Below, in pieces: positions 36,575 to 47,130 of a DNA stretch of 64,000 nt (position 1 is its first letter; the number at the start of each line of letters is the position of its first letter). Position numbers and translations under genes: made by a program. Origin of the DNA: Lithobates sylvaticus (lineage: Eukaryota > Chordata > Amphibia > Anura > Ranidae); assembly GCA_028564925.1 (NCBI GenBank), contig CM053026.1, forward strand, positions 642,855,967 to 642,919,966. The letters run 5' to 3'. The notes under the pieces were generated by a model. It was not told where the DNA came from. It saw only the letters and a list, made by a program, of their open reading frames with translations, and ran no database searches.

Positions 36575-38205
36575 AAATGTTAGGGGGGACGGGTCCGGTT
36601 TGGTGGACTGGGAGTCCCCCCCCCTCGGGATGCTTGCGGGGGCTCAGCCCTCACACATTGTTCTGTTATGGTTGCTGGAGATGGCCGGAGCGGTTGTCCT
36701 GCTCCTCCACCGGTCTCTAACTGAGAAGGGGGCTTTTTTTTTCTGTTCCCCCTTTCCGATTGGAGACCACGAGCTCCCCCAGACCATGGGGGTAGCTCAT
36801 TCAAGGTTGTTTTTGGGGAAGGGTTCGATGATGTCCGGGAATGGGTTCTCTCACATAATCGGGGATTGGGAAAATGTTTTCCTTTTGATTCTGGTTATTA
36901 ACATTATACATCTCTCACACTTCCTCCTAGTAGATCCACCTATACCCTCTTCAGTCTCCACTTCATCTTCTCTTCTCCTTCGAAGGTCACCTAGACTTCC
37001 ACGCCCAGCCGAATCGGAGGTCCTCCTTGGCTCTACACTAGGTAAGTGCCACTCACCTCCAGTAGATACCCCCCTTCTGATCCATGCACGTAAATGACAC
37101 TCCACCACCACATTTACACATAATGTCCCATAATGTCCAGGGCCTTAACTCCCCTATCAAAAGAAGAAAATTGTTCAAACTTTACCAATCCCAAAAGTCT
37201 GAAGTCCTCCTGCTTCAGGAGACCCACTTCCCCAAATCTTACAACCCAGCGTTGATCACTATTGCCAAAAACTGGAAGAGCCACACAGTTCCACTAGCTG
37301 GAATGAAACGCAAAATCTCCTGGATCATGGCCCAGGAGAAGATTGTCAGCAAGCTACTTGACAAAACCCACAAATTCAACTTAATTTGGGAACCCTGGGC
37401 AAAATACTTAGGTATTCCATTAATTCCAGGAGCATAGTCGACCCCGATTACCTTCTCTCCCTCTAGGTGACCTTCTTCCCCTCTTTTCTTCTAGCCCCTT
37501 TTCTATCCTGCTGACACTTCACCAGCTTTACTAAATCTTCTATTCTCGCTGCTCCCGCCTCCCTTTTCTTTCTTCATATGGAGACAAAACTTCTCTCTAG
37601 TCTGATTCCCTTACAAGCGGAACTCAGCCATCGACATTAATCTATCATCTCACCCGGTAGAGTTCAGGCAATACAGTAAGGCAATCGTGTTCTGCTGCAT
37701 GATAACATACAGCCCTGTATGCTTGAGCCCCTGACCTCGATACTCAACGTATCACTGACATTGTAATATTACTGGCAGTCCAGTGTAATCACACTTCTTC
37801 CTCCCGACCGGCCACGTAATTTTCAGGGAGAGATTGTCCTGGTCCGTCTTCTCCACAGTGTTCCCCTTGGGGTGGAGAAATGGCCCAACACAAGCAATCT
37901 TTCTCTCAAGTTTATCACAGGTTACAATATGGGTTGATGGGACTGTGCCACACTCATTGTATGCTAGGACATTCTGACTAGATGTACTTGTCTTCCTGGT
38001 CTCCTTTTATTCCTGAACTTTACCCTACCTAGGGCAGGGTTACTTTACACTGGCTTTAACTAGCAGTCAGTCTTAGTTGTGTTTGTTACTATACACGTAT
38101 GTATATTCTGTTCTATCAATTGTACTGCCTCACCAGAAATTGTTATTACCATGTATCTTTGTATGATATAAACTCAATAAAAATATTGAAAAGAAAAAAA
38201 AAAAA
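36575..38205 (+). mobile_element. L1 LINE with large internal deletion, poly(A) tail
   Basis: A GC-rich leader (36575-37080) is followed by a 117-codon frame (37084-37437) that starts as the ORF2 endonuclease (HNVQGLNSPIKRRKLF, LLLQETHFP) and then passes directly into the very end of ORF2 (MKRKISWIMAQEKIVSKL, FNLIWEPWAKYLG). Roughly 3 kb of endonuclease and RT sequence are absent, and the junction near 37295 keeps the frame. The 3' UTR ends AACTCAATAAAAATATTGAA plus poly(A) at 38195-38205. The tail shows that it was itself retrotransposed, so the deletion may predate insertion. No target duplication found. Confidence 0.8.
37084..37437 (+). pseudogene. L1 ORF2 remnant: endonuclease start fused to C-terminus
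   Basis: The 117-residue frame opens with MHVNDTPPPHLHIMSHNVQG. The first Asn of the endonuclease (HNVQ) and the QETH Glu are present; the GDFN, SDH and all RT motifs are missing. From about residue 73 it is the tail of L1 ORF2. It cannot have endonuclease or RT activity. It could only move with help from an intact L1. Confidence 0.8.
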
Positions 38206-38465
38206 GGTTTATAGATCTTGGGAATAAATATATGGGACCATAGGCTGAACTTATACCCCTATAAACAATTTTATTATTAAATAGTAAAAAACACACACAC
38301 TTTACTTTTGGATTTGGAATGGCCGTGTCCCTTTTATTGGTATTTATTTTAAACAACCTTCAATTATAAATAACCAATTTTATATCAGGTAACATATACC
38401 AACTCATCAAATATACTTTTACCACAATATAATAACTCTACAGCTAGAGCTATAAACACATGTCT

Positions 38466-38466
38466 A

Positions 38467-38531
<65 letters not shown>

Positions 38532-38541
38532 TATATATATA
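38466..38541 (+). repeat. (TA)n microsatellite
   Basis: Interrupted TA repeat of about 75 bp near the 3' side of the tyrosine-recombinase element. Confidence 0.95.
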
Positions 38542-38565
38542 ACTGTCCCATAAGCCAAGGCTCAT

Positions 38566-39141
38566 TTAGAAATGAGCCTGGCAACCCATCCGCACCAATT
38601 CAATACAATTTTGTAGCTCCAAATGAAAAATATCTAAAGCTACATCAGTTAAATGAACTGCGCCAATCCTGTAAAAACCAAGCAAATAACCTTCAAGATT
38701 CACATGTCGGTAGGAAAAATCATTAATGGAAGGCATAAACTTGGTAATAGCACGGTTAATCCTCTTCTGAATTTTGTCACAATGTCTAAAAGCAGGTCTC
38801 GACAGCCAAATCAATCGAGGGACAATTTCTGAAAAAATTAGCATAGCCTCAGGCAAAATGGAATGAAGTTGTAGAAAATCTAATTTTAACTGTGAAATAA
38901 TATCCAAAGTGTGTCTATTACCAATATCATTCCCGGAAATATGAAAAATAACAATCTGAGGTTGTGGCCAAGAACCGTACAAAAAAGACAAAGTCTGACA
39001 TATATCATTTAGCTTCATACCACGAAAGCCATACCACCAGATATGAAAACAATCTGTAGGAACACACACATTTGAACCATATACTCTAACTAAAGCCCTG
39101 TGATAAGCCCAAAATATGTAGGAATGGCAGATGATCCACAC
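38566..39141 (-). pseudogene. SGNH/GDSL hydrolase-like part of the Ngaro-like fossil
   Basis: A 191-codon open stretch. It has ICHSYIFWAYHRAL near its start (a His-Ser pair like the GHS of such hydrolases), PQPQIVIFHISGNDIGNR in the middle (a GND block) and GAVHLTDVALDIF near the end (a VHL block holding the catalytic His). Hydrolase frames of this kind are known from Ngaro-type elements; their role is not established. Treated as a fossil part of the 38-57 kb element. Confidence 0.7.
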
Positions 39142-39499
39142 GTTACAAAGGACACCTGGGATTCAAAACAGAGAATTAGAATGGACATATAATTGATAAC
39201 AATTTTAATTCCATCTACCTATACCCTTAATTACAGATTCAGACAAATCCACATTAGCAGCAATAGTAGCAGCACCTATTCAAAAGGAGTGGGAAGAAAT
39301 ATTAAGGTGGCATATACCCGTATGTAACCACATTTTTTTAAAACAGAACAAAATTGATAGTGAGAGGGGAAAACCAGATCTATGTATCAAGAGACGGCCA
39401 TCATAAGCTGGTCAAACTCCCAAAAAGTTGCTTAATTAAGGTGAAGTGGCAATTTGGGGAGGCAGGATACTGTCTCAATGTCACCCAACTACCGAGACC

Positions 39500-41150
39500 T
39501 AACTAATCAGTCTTGCTGCGGCGAATTAGGATTTGAAGAAAACTATCAAGCAAAAGCAAATCAGAAAAGTAAATACCAGAAGAATCTACCAGGCAGCAAT
39601 TCTGAAACAAGGAAAGCACAGAAAAACATAAACAAAAAGCAAATTGAAACAATAGCGATTCATAGTCAGAAAAACAAATAACCACTGTTGAAGAACAAAT
39701 ATTTTCTAAGAGATCAACTGAAATCGGCACACAAGAATCAAATTTGAAAGCCGTCTTCCGATAACTTCTCAGGGCCTGTTTCACGGTGAAAAAACTCATG
39801 CATGAAGGAAAACCAAGAAATTTTAGGAAAAAATAGACCCCAGCTAATCTCTTCACAATATGAGAATAAGAATATTGAGATGACATTAAAAAAATTAAAA
39901 AGGACAATACCAAATTTGTGGAATTTCTGATTTTTGGAATCCAGAAAACCACACCAAGACATCCATGCGGCATTGTAGTCTGCCCACGTGGAAGGGGATA
40001 ATTATTTACCAATAGCCAAACCAACATGAGTTAAACTAGGGTCCATAAATGTTGCGGGCATGGAAGGCCAAATTCATCTGCTCCTGGAAACAACTCCCGA
40101 AAAATATCCAACTGCAAACAGGATAGAGCATCAGCTATAACATTCTCCTTCCCTGACAAATACTTAGATCTAATCCAAATATTTAATTCTAAATGCTTGA
40201 AAACCAAATGTCTAAGAACAGCCAAAATGGGCAAAGATTTATAAGATAAGCAGTTGATGGCATATACTACAGCTTTGTTATTTGAGTACAAAATAATCCG
40301 TCTATTAGAAATATAGGCCCCCCTAAAGATCAAGAGAAATTATTACAGGAAACATTTCCAAAAGAGTAATATTATGTGTAAAACCCTGTGCCTGCCAAGA
40401 AACCAGCCACCTATCAGCAGACCAATGACCCTGCCAATAAGCGTCATATCCAACTGAACCAGTCAAGCTCAACATCAGTACAGAACGAAGCTTGCCAAAA
40501 AGAACAAACGTTAAAAGATGATAAAAACTTTCTCCACACCACCAAATCTTCACGCAAAGCAGTTGTGATATGCACAAAATGAAATGGTGATTCAATGCCG
40601 GAGATATATAATTAAAGAATACCCTGCCAACATGGATGATCCTAGAGGCAAAAGCCAACAAACCTAACAATGATTGCAAAACTTTTAAAACAACTTTATG
40701 TTTTGCTATCATATAATCAATTAGAAAAATAAGCTTAGAAACTTTATCTGGAGGTAAGCAGAACTGCATCAGGACAGTATCTATGGTGATACCCAAAAAT
40801 TTCAAACAGGTAGTAGGAAGCACAGTTTTTTTCTTTAGCAAGGGGTACCCCAAAACATTGGCAAATTACTTAAAATTCTGTAAGCAGATATAAACATTCA
40901 ACAGAATTAGCAGGGCCAATAAAAAGAAAATCGTCTAGATAGTGGAGTAAATTGTCGGAACCAGAAGAAGAACCCATTCTAAAAACGTAGAAAACATTTC
41001 AAAATAACTACACAACAAAGAGCAGCCCATAGGCAGGCACTTGTCGAAAAAATAATGACCATTAAAGAAAAACCCCAAACAACTAAAAGCACTGGGATGA
41101 ATTGGCAAAAGCTGGAAAGCTGACTTAATATCAGCTTTAGCCAGCCATGC
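39500..41150 (-). pseudogene. RT, RNase H and tyrosine-recombinase parts of the Ngaro-like fossil
   Basis: RT wording such as AKADIKSAFQLLPIHPSAF and FDKCLPMGCS (41100-40990) is followed by a thumb/connection stretch (CLKFLGITIDTV), an RNase H-like part (RIILYSNNKAVVYAIN; GKENVIADALSCLQL) and a recombinase-like part near 39500-40000. The shape is that of pol in tyrosine-recombinase retroelements. Fossil, with several breaks. Confidence 0.75.
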
Positions 41151-41179
41151 TCTGAATGCCTCAGGGTGCTTGGCTGCTG

Positions 41180-41466
41180 GTGTCCATCTGTGGTATAGCA
41201 CCGACCTTTACCCCATAGGGTCCAGATGCGCTTACAAACACATATTCATATTTTGGCCAATTTTTTTGTTTGTTTTTAGACTGGGTCTAGTTACCCTACC
41301 AGCATGTCTTTGGAGTGTGGGAGGAAACTGGAGTACCCCGAGGAAACCCATGCAGGCACAGGGAGAACATGCACACTCCAGGCAGATGGTGTCGTGGTTG
41401 GGATTTGAACCAGTGACCATATTGCTGCTAGGGGAAAGTGCTAACCACTACACCACTGTGCTCCCC
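41180..41466 (-). mobile_element. tRNA-derived SINE
   Basis: On the minus strand it opens GAGCACAGTGGTGTAGTGGT. TGGTGTAGTGG fits an A box and GGTTCAAATCC (about 41402-41412) fits a B box of an RNA polymerase III promoter. Then come CTGGAGTGTGCATGTTCTCC, TGGGTTTCCTCGGGGTACTC and CACTCCAAAGACATGCTGG, a body widely found in fish and amphibian SINEs. A tail with TTGTAAGC..GGTGCTATA follows. It sits inside the RT part of the Ngaro-like fossil. No reading frame; moved by LINE machinery. Confidence 0.85.
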
Positions 41467-41700
41467 CTCTATGGCCAACTGTCTGAATCTTAACTAGGGC
41501 ACCATTGAGAGAAGAATAAGAAATGGTGCAAAGCGATGGGTCAATGTCATCATTTAATGGGAAACCTTTTGGGTAAGAAAGGTGGTGGATTAACCAAAAG
41601 GAATGAGGATCTTTCTTTTGAATAAGTTCTAAAGGAGAAACCCGAAAGTCAGTAAAAGGGGGAAATTCAAAAGGACCCGCTACGCTACCATCTTCAATCT
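41441..41700 (-). pseudogene. N-terminal RT stretch of the Ngaro-like fossil
   Basis: Reads FRVSPLELIQKKDPHSFWLI and HHLSYPKGFPLNDDID, wording typical of the fingers of RT in tyrosine-recombinase elements. It lies between the SINE and the L1 insertion. Confidence 0.75.
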
Positions 41701-41922
41701 CCCGGCAGATTTTAATTTTCAATAGATTTTTATTGAAGTTTTCACAGTGTATACAGTTTAGACATTCCAAACAATTCAAACATTTTAAACATTTTAAAGA
41801 TCTTAACCATAACTCACCAGCACGGTAGTTCTGACCAATTCAGAGTATCTAAGGTATCATAGTAATCAGAAAGTGATTAAAGAGATAAACATATGTCTTT
41901 CAATATTTCTATTTGTATCAGC

Positions 41923-44900
41923 CTAGGGGTTGTATAATTTGTACCATTCTGTCCAGGGACTCCAAGTTTGTGTGGCTAATGGTAGACGGTTATGTGAGCT
42001 AGCAAACATTAATTCAAAGTTGGCATGGGTGTTGATAGTTTGTATAACTTCCTTTAGTGGGGGGGATGCTTGCTGTTTCCAGTGGCGTGTAAGCACTAAT
42101 CTTGCGCTAATGAGAATGTGAGAAAGTACCGTTCTTATATCTCTAGGGTATGATTCGATAGTCAGGGAGAGAAGGGCAAGTTCCGGGGTTAGATTGACCT
42201 TGCATTTAAGAACCTGGCTGGCAAGGCGGGACACCTCATGCCAGTACCACGCGATCACTGGGCAGGACCACAGAGTATGGCACAAAGTCCCCACCTCTCC
42301 ACAGAGGCGCCAGCATAGCGCCGAGTTTTGGGGCGCAAATTTCGCTATTCTGCTGGGTGTTAGATACCAACGAAGTGCTATCTTGTGCGAATTTTCCCAC
42401 AAGTTCACACTTCTGGTTGAGGCAAAGGTCGCTGTAAAAGCTTTTTGCCACTGCTCTGGGGTGAATATTGTTCCTATATCTTTCTCCCAAGCTGCCATGG
42501 CTGACGTTTTTGTGAATATTTCTTTGTTGCTCAGCATTCTATAAAATAAAGATATTCCTTTGGTTCTAGAGTGTTTATTAGTAAAGAATTGGGCAATATT
42601 CCAAGGTAGTGTAATTTGGTGGTAGGGGTTAGAGCGGAAGAAGTGGGAGATTTGGAGGTAGGAATAATGGTCCTGGGTGGTCAGGCCATATTCTATCTGT
42701 AGGGATCTGAAGGTTTTCAACGCTGGTCCAACCATCAGGTCCTCGACCAGAGCTATTCCCCTCTCTACCCAGTTTTCTATGCGTATGTCTGGAATAGATA
42801 GTTGAAGGCTTTGTAATGGTGAAGGTACATTCACCGTTTTTGTTTGTAGGAATATGGATTCCACTAGTACCTCCCATGCCTTGATAGTTGCTACTATAGG
42901 GGGAGATAAATTCTTGTCTTTTAGTGTCCCTTGTTTAGGTTGAAAAAGTAGGTGGTAAAGGTTATGCGTTCGGATTTGGGCCTGTTCAGTTTCGGTCCAT
43001 CTATTACTGTCTGAAGTGGGGAACCATGCTTTTAGTTGTGAAAGGATGGTGGCTAGATAATAGTCTTTTAGTTTGACTAGTCCCACTCCCCCCACCTTCC
43101 TAGCTGTGACGAGATGTGATTGTGCACACCTTGCCCGTTTCCCTTGCCAAAGAAAATGGTTGATGATAGAGTGTGCCGTGTTAAAGAAGGAGTTCGGTAT
43201 TGGGATTGGGAGGGTTCGGAATAGGTAAATTAACTGAGGTAGTATGTTCATCTTAAAGGCTGCCATTTTTCCGGTCCAGGATAGCTCTACTTTCCCTAGT
43301 GTTTGTAGGTTGGTTTTTAATCTTTCAAGGAACGGTATGTAGTTGGACTTGTATAGATCTCCTGCTCTAGGTGTTAGGATGATACCCAAGTACTTTATTC
43401 CCGTCTTTTCCCATGTGTATGGGTACATAGCATCAAGTCTCCGTTGTATCAAGTACGGCACATTTAGACCAAGAATATAGGATTTCGTCTCGTTCACTCT
43501 GTAATAGGATAAGTTACTGAACATTTGCAATGTGAGGTGTATCGAAGCCAGGGATTTTTCCACTTCTGTGACCATCAGTATGACATCATCCGCAAACAAA
43601 CTGATCGTATGCGTTGAGTCGTTCATTTTGATCCCCTTTATGTAGGGATGGTTACGAATTTGGCACGCCAGGGGCTCCATGAGTAGGTTAAATATTAAAG
43701 GTGACAATGGGCACCCCTGGCGCGTCCCATTCGTGATATCAAATGAATTTGAAAGCACCCCTGAGGTGAAGACCTGGGCCGAAGGGGTTGTGTATAAAGC
43801 TAGGATTGATGAAAGAATTGGACCTGCAAAACCAAATGTCGTCAGGGTCTGGGTCAGGTATCCCCAATGCACACGGTCGAACGCCTTCTCTGCGTCCAAC
43901 GCAAGAAGCAGAGAAGGCGTTCCAGTGCTGTTGGTGCTGTGGATAATATTAATTAATCTCCTAGTGGCGTCCGAGGTTTGACGTCCTCGGGTGAATCCTG
44001 ATTGGTCAGGGTGAATAAGTGTGGGAAGGATGTCAGTTAGTCTTTGGGCTATTATCTTGGCATATATTTTTAGATCATTATTTAGTAATGATATCGGTCT
44101 AAAGTTTTGTGCGGTAGAGGGATCTTTCCCTGGCTTCGGTAGGGTTATAATCAAGGCTCTAAGCATCTCAGGGGGAAAGGAGGCAGAGGCAGTAGCATCA
44201 TCAAAAACCCGCTGGAGGTGTGGGGCTAATACGTGATTGAATGACTTGTAATATTCTCCCACAAAGCCGTCAGGGCCGGGGGATTTATTGGCTGGTAGAG
44301 AGGCTATTGTTTTGGTAATCTCTGATATAGTAAAGGGGAGATTCAACTGTTGAAGTTGATCATCTGTCAGTTGTGGTAGGGGCAGTTTGGTAAGGAAATT
44401 GGATATTTCCTCTGTGGTGGGCTGTGGGGTTGTTGGGTCTTCCTTCAGGTTGTATAGGGATTTGTAATACTCAGCGAAGGCATTCGCGATATCCTTGGGA
44501 TGGAATTGTTTAATTTTGGATGACGGGTGTACTATAAAAGGGATTTTGGTTTTGTACCTATGTCCCTGTATTCTACGGGCCAGAAATTTCCCAGCTCTAT
44601 TGTCGCTGGAGTAGTATTGAAGTTTCAGTCTCCTGGAAGACTTTTCAAAGTCTCCCAGAAGCCTCATCCTGAGATCATGTCTCAGTTTCGATAATTTTTC
44701 TGTGAGAGCGATTGTAGGGGTTTGTTTGTTTTGGGTTTCACAGATGCGTGGTCCGACCACGTGATGGTATGGTTAGATACAGAGTTAACATTTAGTTCGA
44801 AGTACTCTATTAGGTGTTTTTCTAATAAGTCCTTGGTATCTCTTCTCTGGAGGATGTATGGGTTGGCTCTCCACACTGGATTAAGTCCCGGGGACAGTGC

Positions 44901-45566
44901 GTCTGTTAAGACATTGTGGTCAACTAGGAAGAGATCTATTCTCGAATAAGATCTGTGTGCTGCAGAAAAATAGGTAAAGTCCTTCTCTCCGGCGTGACAA
45001 CAGCGCCAGACGTCATATAGGTTGTGTTTGTAGATAGTGTCCTGCATAGCTGGACCTGTGCGGTTAGGAATGGTCGTAGAGTCCATGGCCTTGTCCGGGA
45101 CCATATTGAAGTCACCGCACAGCACCAGAGACCCCCGTCTCAGAGCGTCGATTTTCTTTAGGAGTTTGTTTAGGAACTTCAGCTGGTGGGAATTGGGTGC
45201 GTAGACATTTACTATTGTGTACTGCTTGGAGTTAATGTCGCAAATTAAAATGTGGTATCTGCCGTTGAGGTCTTTGTGTTCTTCATGTAACTGAAATGCT
45301 ACTGAGTCTCTAATGGCAGTAAGGACCCCTCTCTTTTTGGTATCTGCACTTGAGGTGAAGATAAAGGGATAGCTTCGGTGTAAACATTTGGGTTGAGCGT
45401 TGGTGGAAAAATGCGTCTCCTGTGCACAGACGATGTCTGCATTGTGTTTTGTAGCCTCTTTCCAGAGTGACCTCCTTTTGGCTGGGTGGTTGAGGCCTTT
45501 CGTGTTAATGGAAAGAAAGGTCATTCCCATGAGGAATTGGTGTGTGTGGGTTGAGGTAGCTTCCAT
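41923..45566 (-). pseudogene. L1 ORF2 protein (endonuclease-reverse transcriptase), one frameshift
   Basis: The first 294 codons (45566-44682) are an APE-type endonuclease: INTKGLN, QETHF, VYAPN, LVLCGDFNMVPDK, SRIDLFLVDH. The following 945 codons (44760-41923) are RT and C-terminus: SPGPDGFVGEYYKSF, FRPISLLNNDLKIYAKI, LALDAEKAFDRVHW, GTRQGCPLSPLIFNLL, active site ISLFADDVILMV, YLGIILTPR, and a Cys-rich end CWRLCGEVGTLCHTLWSCP. The two frames overlap at about 44680-44760, so one frame change near there separates endonuclease from RT. The WSDHA box lies about 61 residues after the SRID Asp, versus about 25 in other L1s, and follows WRANPYIL instead of preceding it. Otherwise all RT motifs are whole. 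It nicks target DNA and primes reverse transcription in the family. Confidence 0.92.
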
Positions 45567-45970
45567 TTAATGTCTGGCTCTGTCCATGAAGCGCGCCGCC
45601 CCTCTTTGAGGAGGGTGGCATGTTTCTGGAGGGATCTGTAGGGTGCGTGGTGCAGAGTGCTTGTACTCACGGTTAGTAGTGAAGTCCTGGGTTTTAAGGT
45701 AGTCACGCATTTCTCCAAGTGTCTTGTTGCGGCCTGGTCTTGAAAGGTCTTTGTATGGCGGGTTCCTGGATCAGTTGTAGAGATTTGGGGGAGTCTCTGG
45801 ATGAATGGCTGGTTGGTGCTTCGAAGGACGTGCTGGTAGGTAACAAAAAAACATAAAAAGAAAACAAACAGAAAGTAACAAGCGCTTCGCCGAAAGCGAG
45901 CTGGTGTGTAGAACCGTTTTTCCTTGCCTCTAGTTTGATGAGGCATTTTGGTTGCAATGTAACTGTTCAA
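45521..45970 (-). CDS. 149-codon open frame between L1 ORF1 and ORF2, function unknown
   Basis: MNSYIATKMPHQTRGKEKRF.. runs 149 codons through the inter-ORF stretch and overlaps the ORF2 start by 46 nt. It has a hydrophobic run CYFLFVFFLCFFVTY at about residues 32-46 and is rich in Thr, Ser and Gln. I know no homologue. It could be chance, helped by the low stop density here, or part of a longer ancestral ORF. Confidence 0.25.
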   Translation of the reverse strand: MNSYIATKMPHQTRGKEKRFYTPARFRRSACYFLFVFFLCFFVTYQHVLRSTNQPFIQRLPQISTTDPGTRHTKTFQDQAATRHLEKCVTTLKPRTSLLTVSTSTLHHAPYRSLQKHATLLKEGRRASWTEPDIKWKLPQPTHTNSSWE

Positions 45971-46092
45971 TAAACTGAGAATTTGAATGCATCTACGTGC
46001 AGTTCAAATGCTGTAGGGGTCAAGTTCGTGAGAGTATGGTGGACCATCAGGTTGACGGGACTAATGCTTACCCATGAGGATATGACACTCTT

Positions 46093-46938
46093 TCAAGTAT
46101 GTCTCCTGGAGTTCCTTGCAGGTGCTGCTTTCCACTCCTCTTCAATCTGTTGAGGTTTCCTGCTGTGTGTGGAGTTATTTTCAGTTTCTGGAATAATATG
46201 CCATTCCTTTAGAAGTGCTAACCCTTTCTCCAAAGTGTGGACAATGAAGTTTTTGCCGTCTTTGGTGATAGTGATGTTTGTGGGGAAGCCCCATCTGTAG
46301 GTGATCTGGTGGTTTCTTAGGGCTTTGGTTATTGTGACTAGGCTTCTCCTTTTTTTCAGGGTGTATTGGGAGAGATCTGCATAAAATTGAAGATGCTGGT
46401 ATTGGGGAGGGATGGTGTCTCTCTTGCGCATGGTTGCCATAAGTTGCTCCTTAGCATGGTAGAAATGGAGCCTCAGTATCACATCCCTCGGGGTCTGGTC
46501 AGGGAGGTAGGACGGTTTAGGGAGGCGGTGGATTCTATCTATAGTGATCTCCAGTACTGTTAGTGTGGGAATGAGTTCAGTAAACAATGTTGTTGCATAG
46601 GCCTTAAGGTCATTTTGCAGTACTGTTTCCGAAATTCCTCTGATCTTCATGTTGTTCCTCCTACTTCTATCTTCCAAATCTGCCAGTTTAGCCTGCAGGG
46701 TCTCTATCTCCCCCTCGTTTTCCTCTTGTGCATCTACAATGTCGTTGATAGTTGTGGCATACTCCCCCATTTTACATTCTATGTGGTCTACTCTAGCTTC
46801 CACCTCCTGTATATCCGTGTTGAATTTGTTCATGCAGGACATCATGTCTGCTTGTATGGTGCTGCGGAGGGAGAGCAGCATGTCTTTGAGGACTGTGTCC
46901 AAGACTGGCTGATTGTTTGTGGGGAGGACTGTGTCCAA
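46093..46938 (-). CDS. L1 ORF1 protein (RNA-binding chaperone)
   Basis: Open for 281 codons from MDTVLPTNNQPVLDTVLKDM. Residues about 40-95 (VEARVDHIECKMGEYATTIN.. EIETLQAKLADLEDRSRRNN) form a coiled coil leading into the RRM-like domain (NNMKIRGISE; RIHRLPKP; PRDVILRLHFYHAKEQLM) and the C-terminal domain (YRWGFPTNITI). This is the standard L1 ORF1p plan; the protein trimerises and coats L1 RNA. Length is normal for vertebrate L1 and no break is visible, so it is potentially functional. Confidence 0.92.
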   Translation of the reverse strand: MDTVLPTNNQPVLDTVLKDMLLSLRSTIQADMMSCMNKFNTDIQEVEARVDHIECKMGEYATTINDIVDAQEENEGEIETLQAKLADLEDRSRRNNMKIRGISETVLQNDLKAYATTLFTELIPTLTVLEITIDRIHRLPKPSYLPDQTPRDVILRLHFYHAKEQLMATMRKRDTIPPQYQHLQFYADLSQYTLKKRRSLVTITKALRNHQITYRWGFPTNITITKDGKNFIVHTLEKGLALLKEWHIIPETENNSTHSRKPQQIEEEWKAAPARNSRRHT

Positions 46939-47130
46939 GATGGCTGATTGTGTTGTGTGGAAGGATTCTATGCGCTAAGAGAAGAATTCCGTCATTTTCT
47001 GCGGTTTTCGTTCCTCCTTCCTCTTCCTGGTCATAGCCGGTCGGTTGCTGGAGTGTCCGGTGAATCTGCCCCGTGTCTGAGGAGCTCCGGTCTCAAGCGG
47101 CCATCACAGTTCGCGGCTAGCCACGCCCCC

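Larger units (their letters stand above)
41715..47130 (-). mobile_element. Full-length L1 LINE, 5.4 kb, perfect 15-bp target duplication
   Basis: The 15-mer TCCCGGCAGATTTTA occurs at 41700-41714 and 47131-47145, flanking an L1 read on the minus strand. In sense order: about 190-bp GC-rich leader, ORF1 (46938-46093), an inter-ORF stretch, ORF2 (45566-41923 with one frame change), a 208-bp 3' UTR ending AATAAAAATCTATTGAAAAT without a long poly(A). The intact duplication and near-intact ORFs indicate a recent insertion into the older Ngaro-like fossil. Confidence 0.93.

Noticed and set aside
36600-37097. 165-codon plus frame before the L1 ORF2 remnant
   Set aside because: No coiled coil or RRM of L1 ORF1; looks like leader sequence with a chance frame.
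39454-39681. 75-codon plus frame rich in Lys/Gln/Asn
   Set aside because: Opposite strand of the recombinase part of the Ngaro-like fossil.
41395-41466. tRNA-like A and B boxes
   Set aside because: They are the promoter of a SINE; no cloverleaf of a working tRNA.
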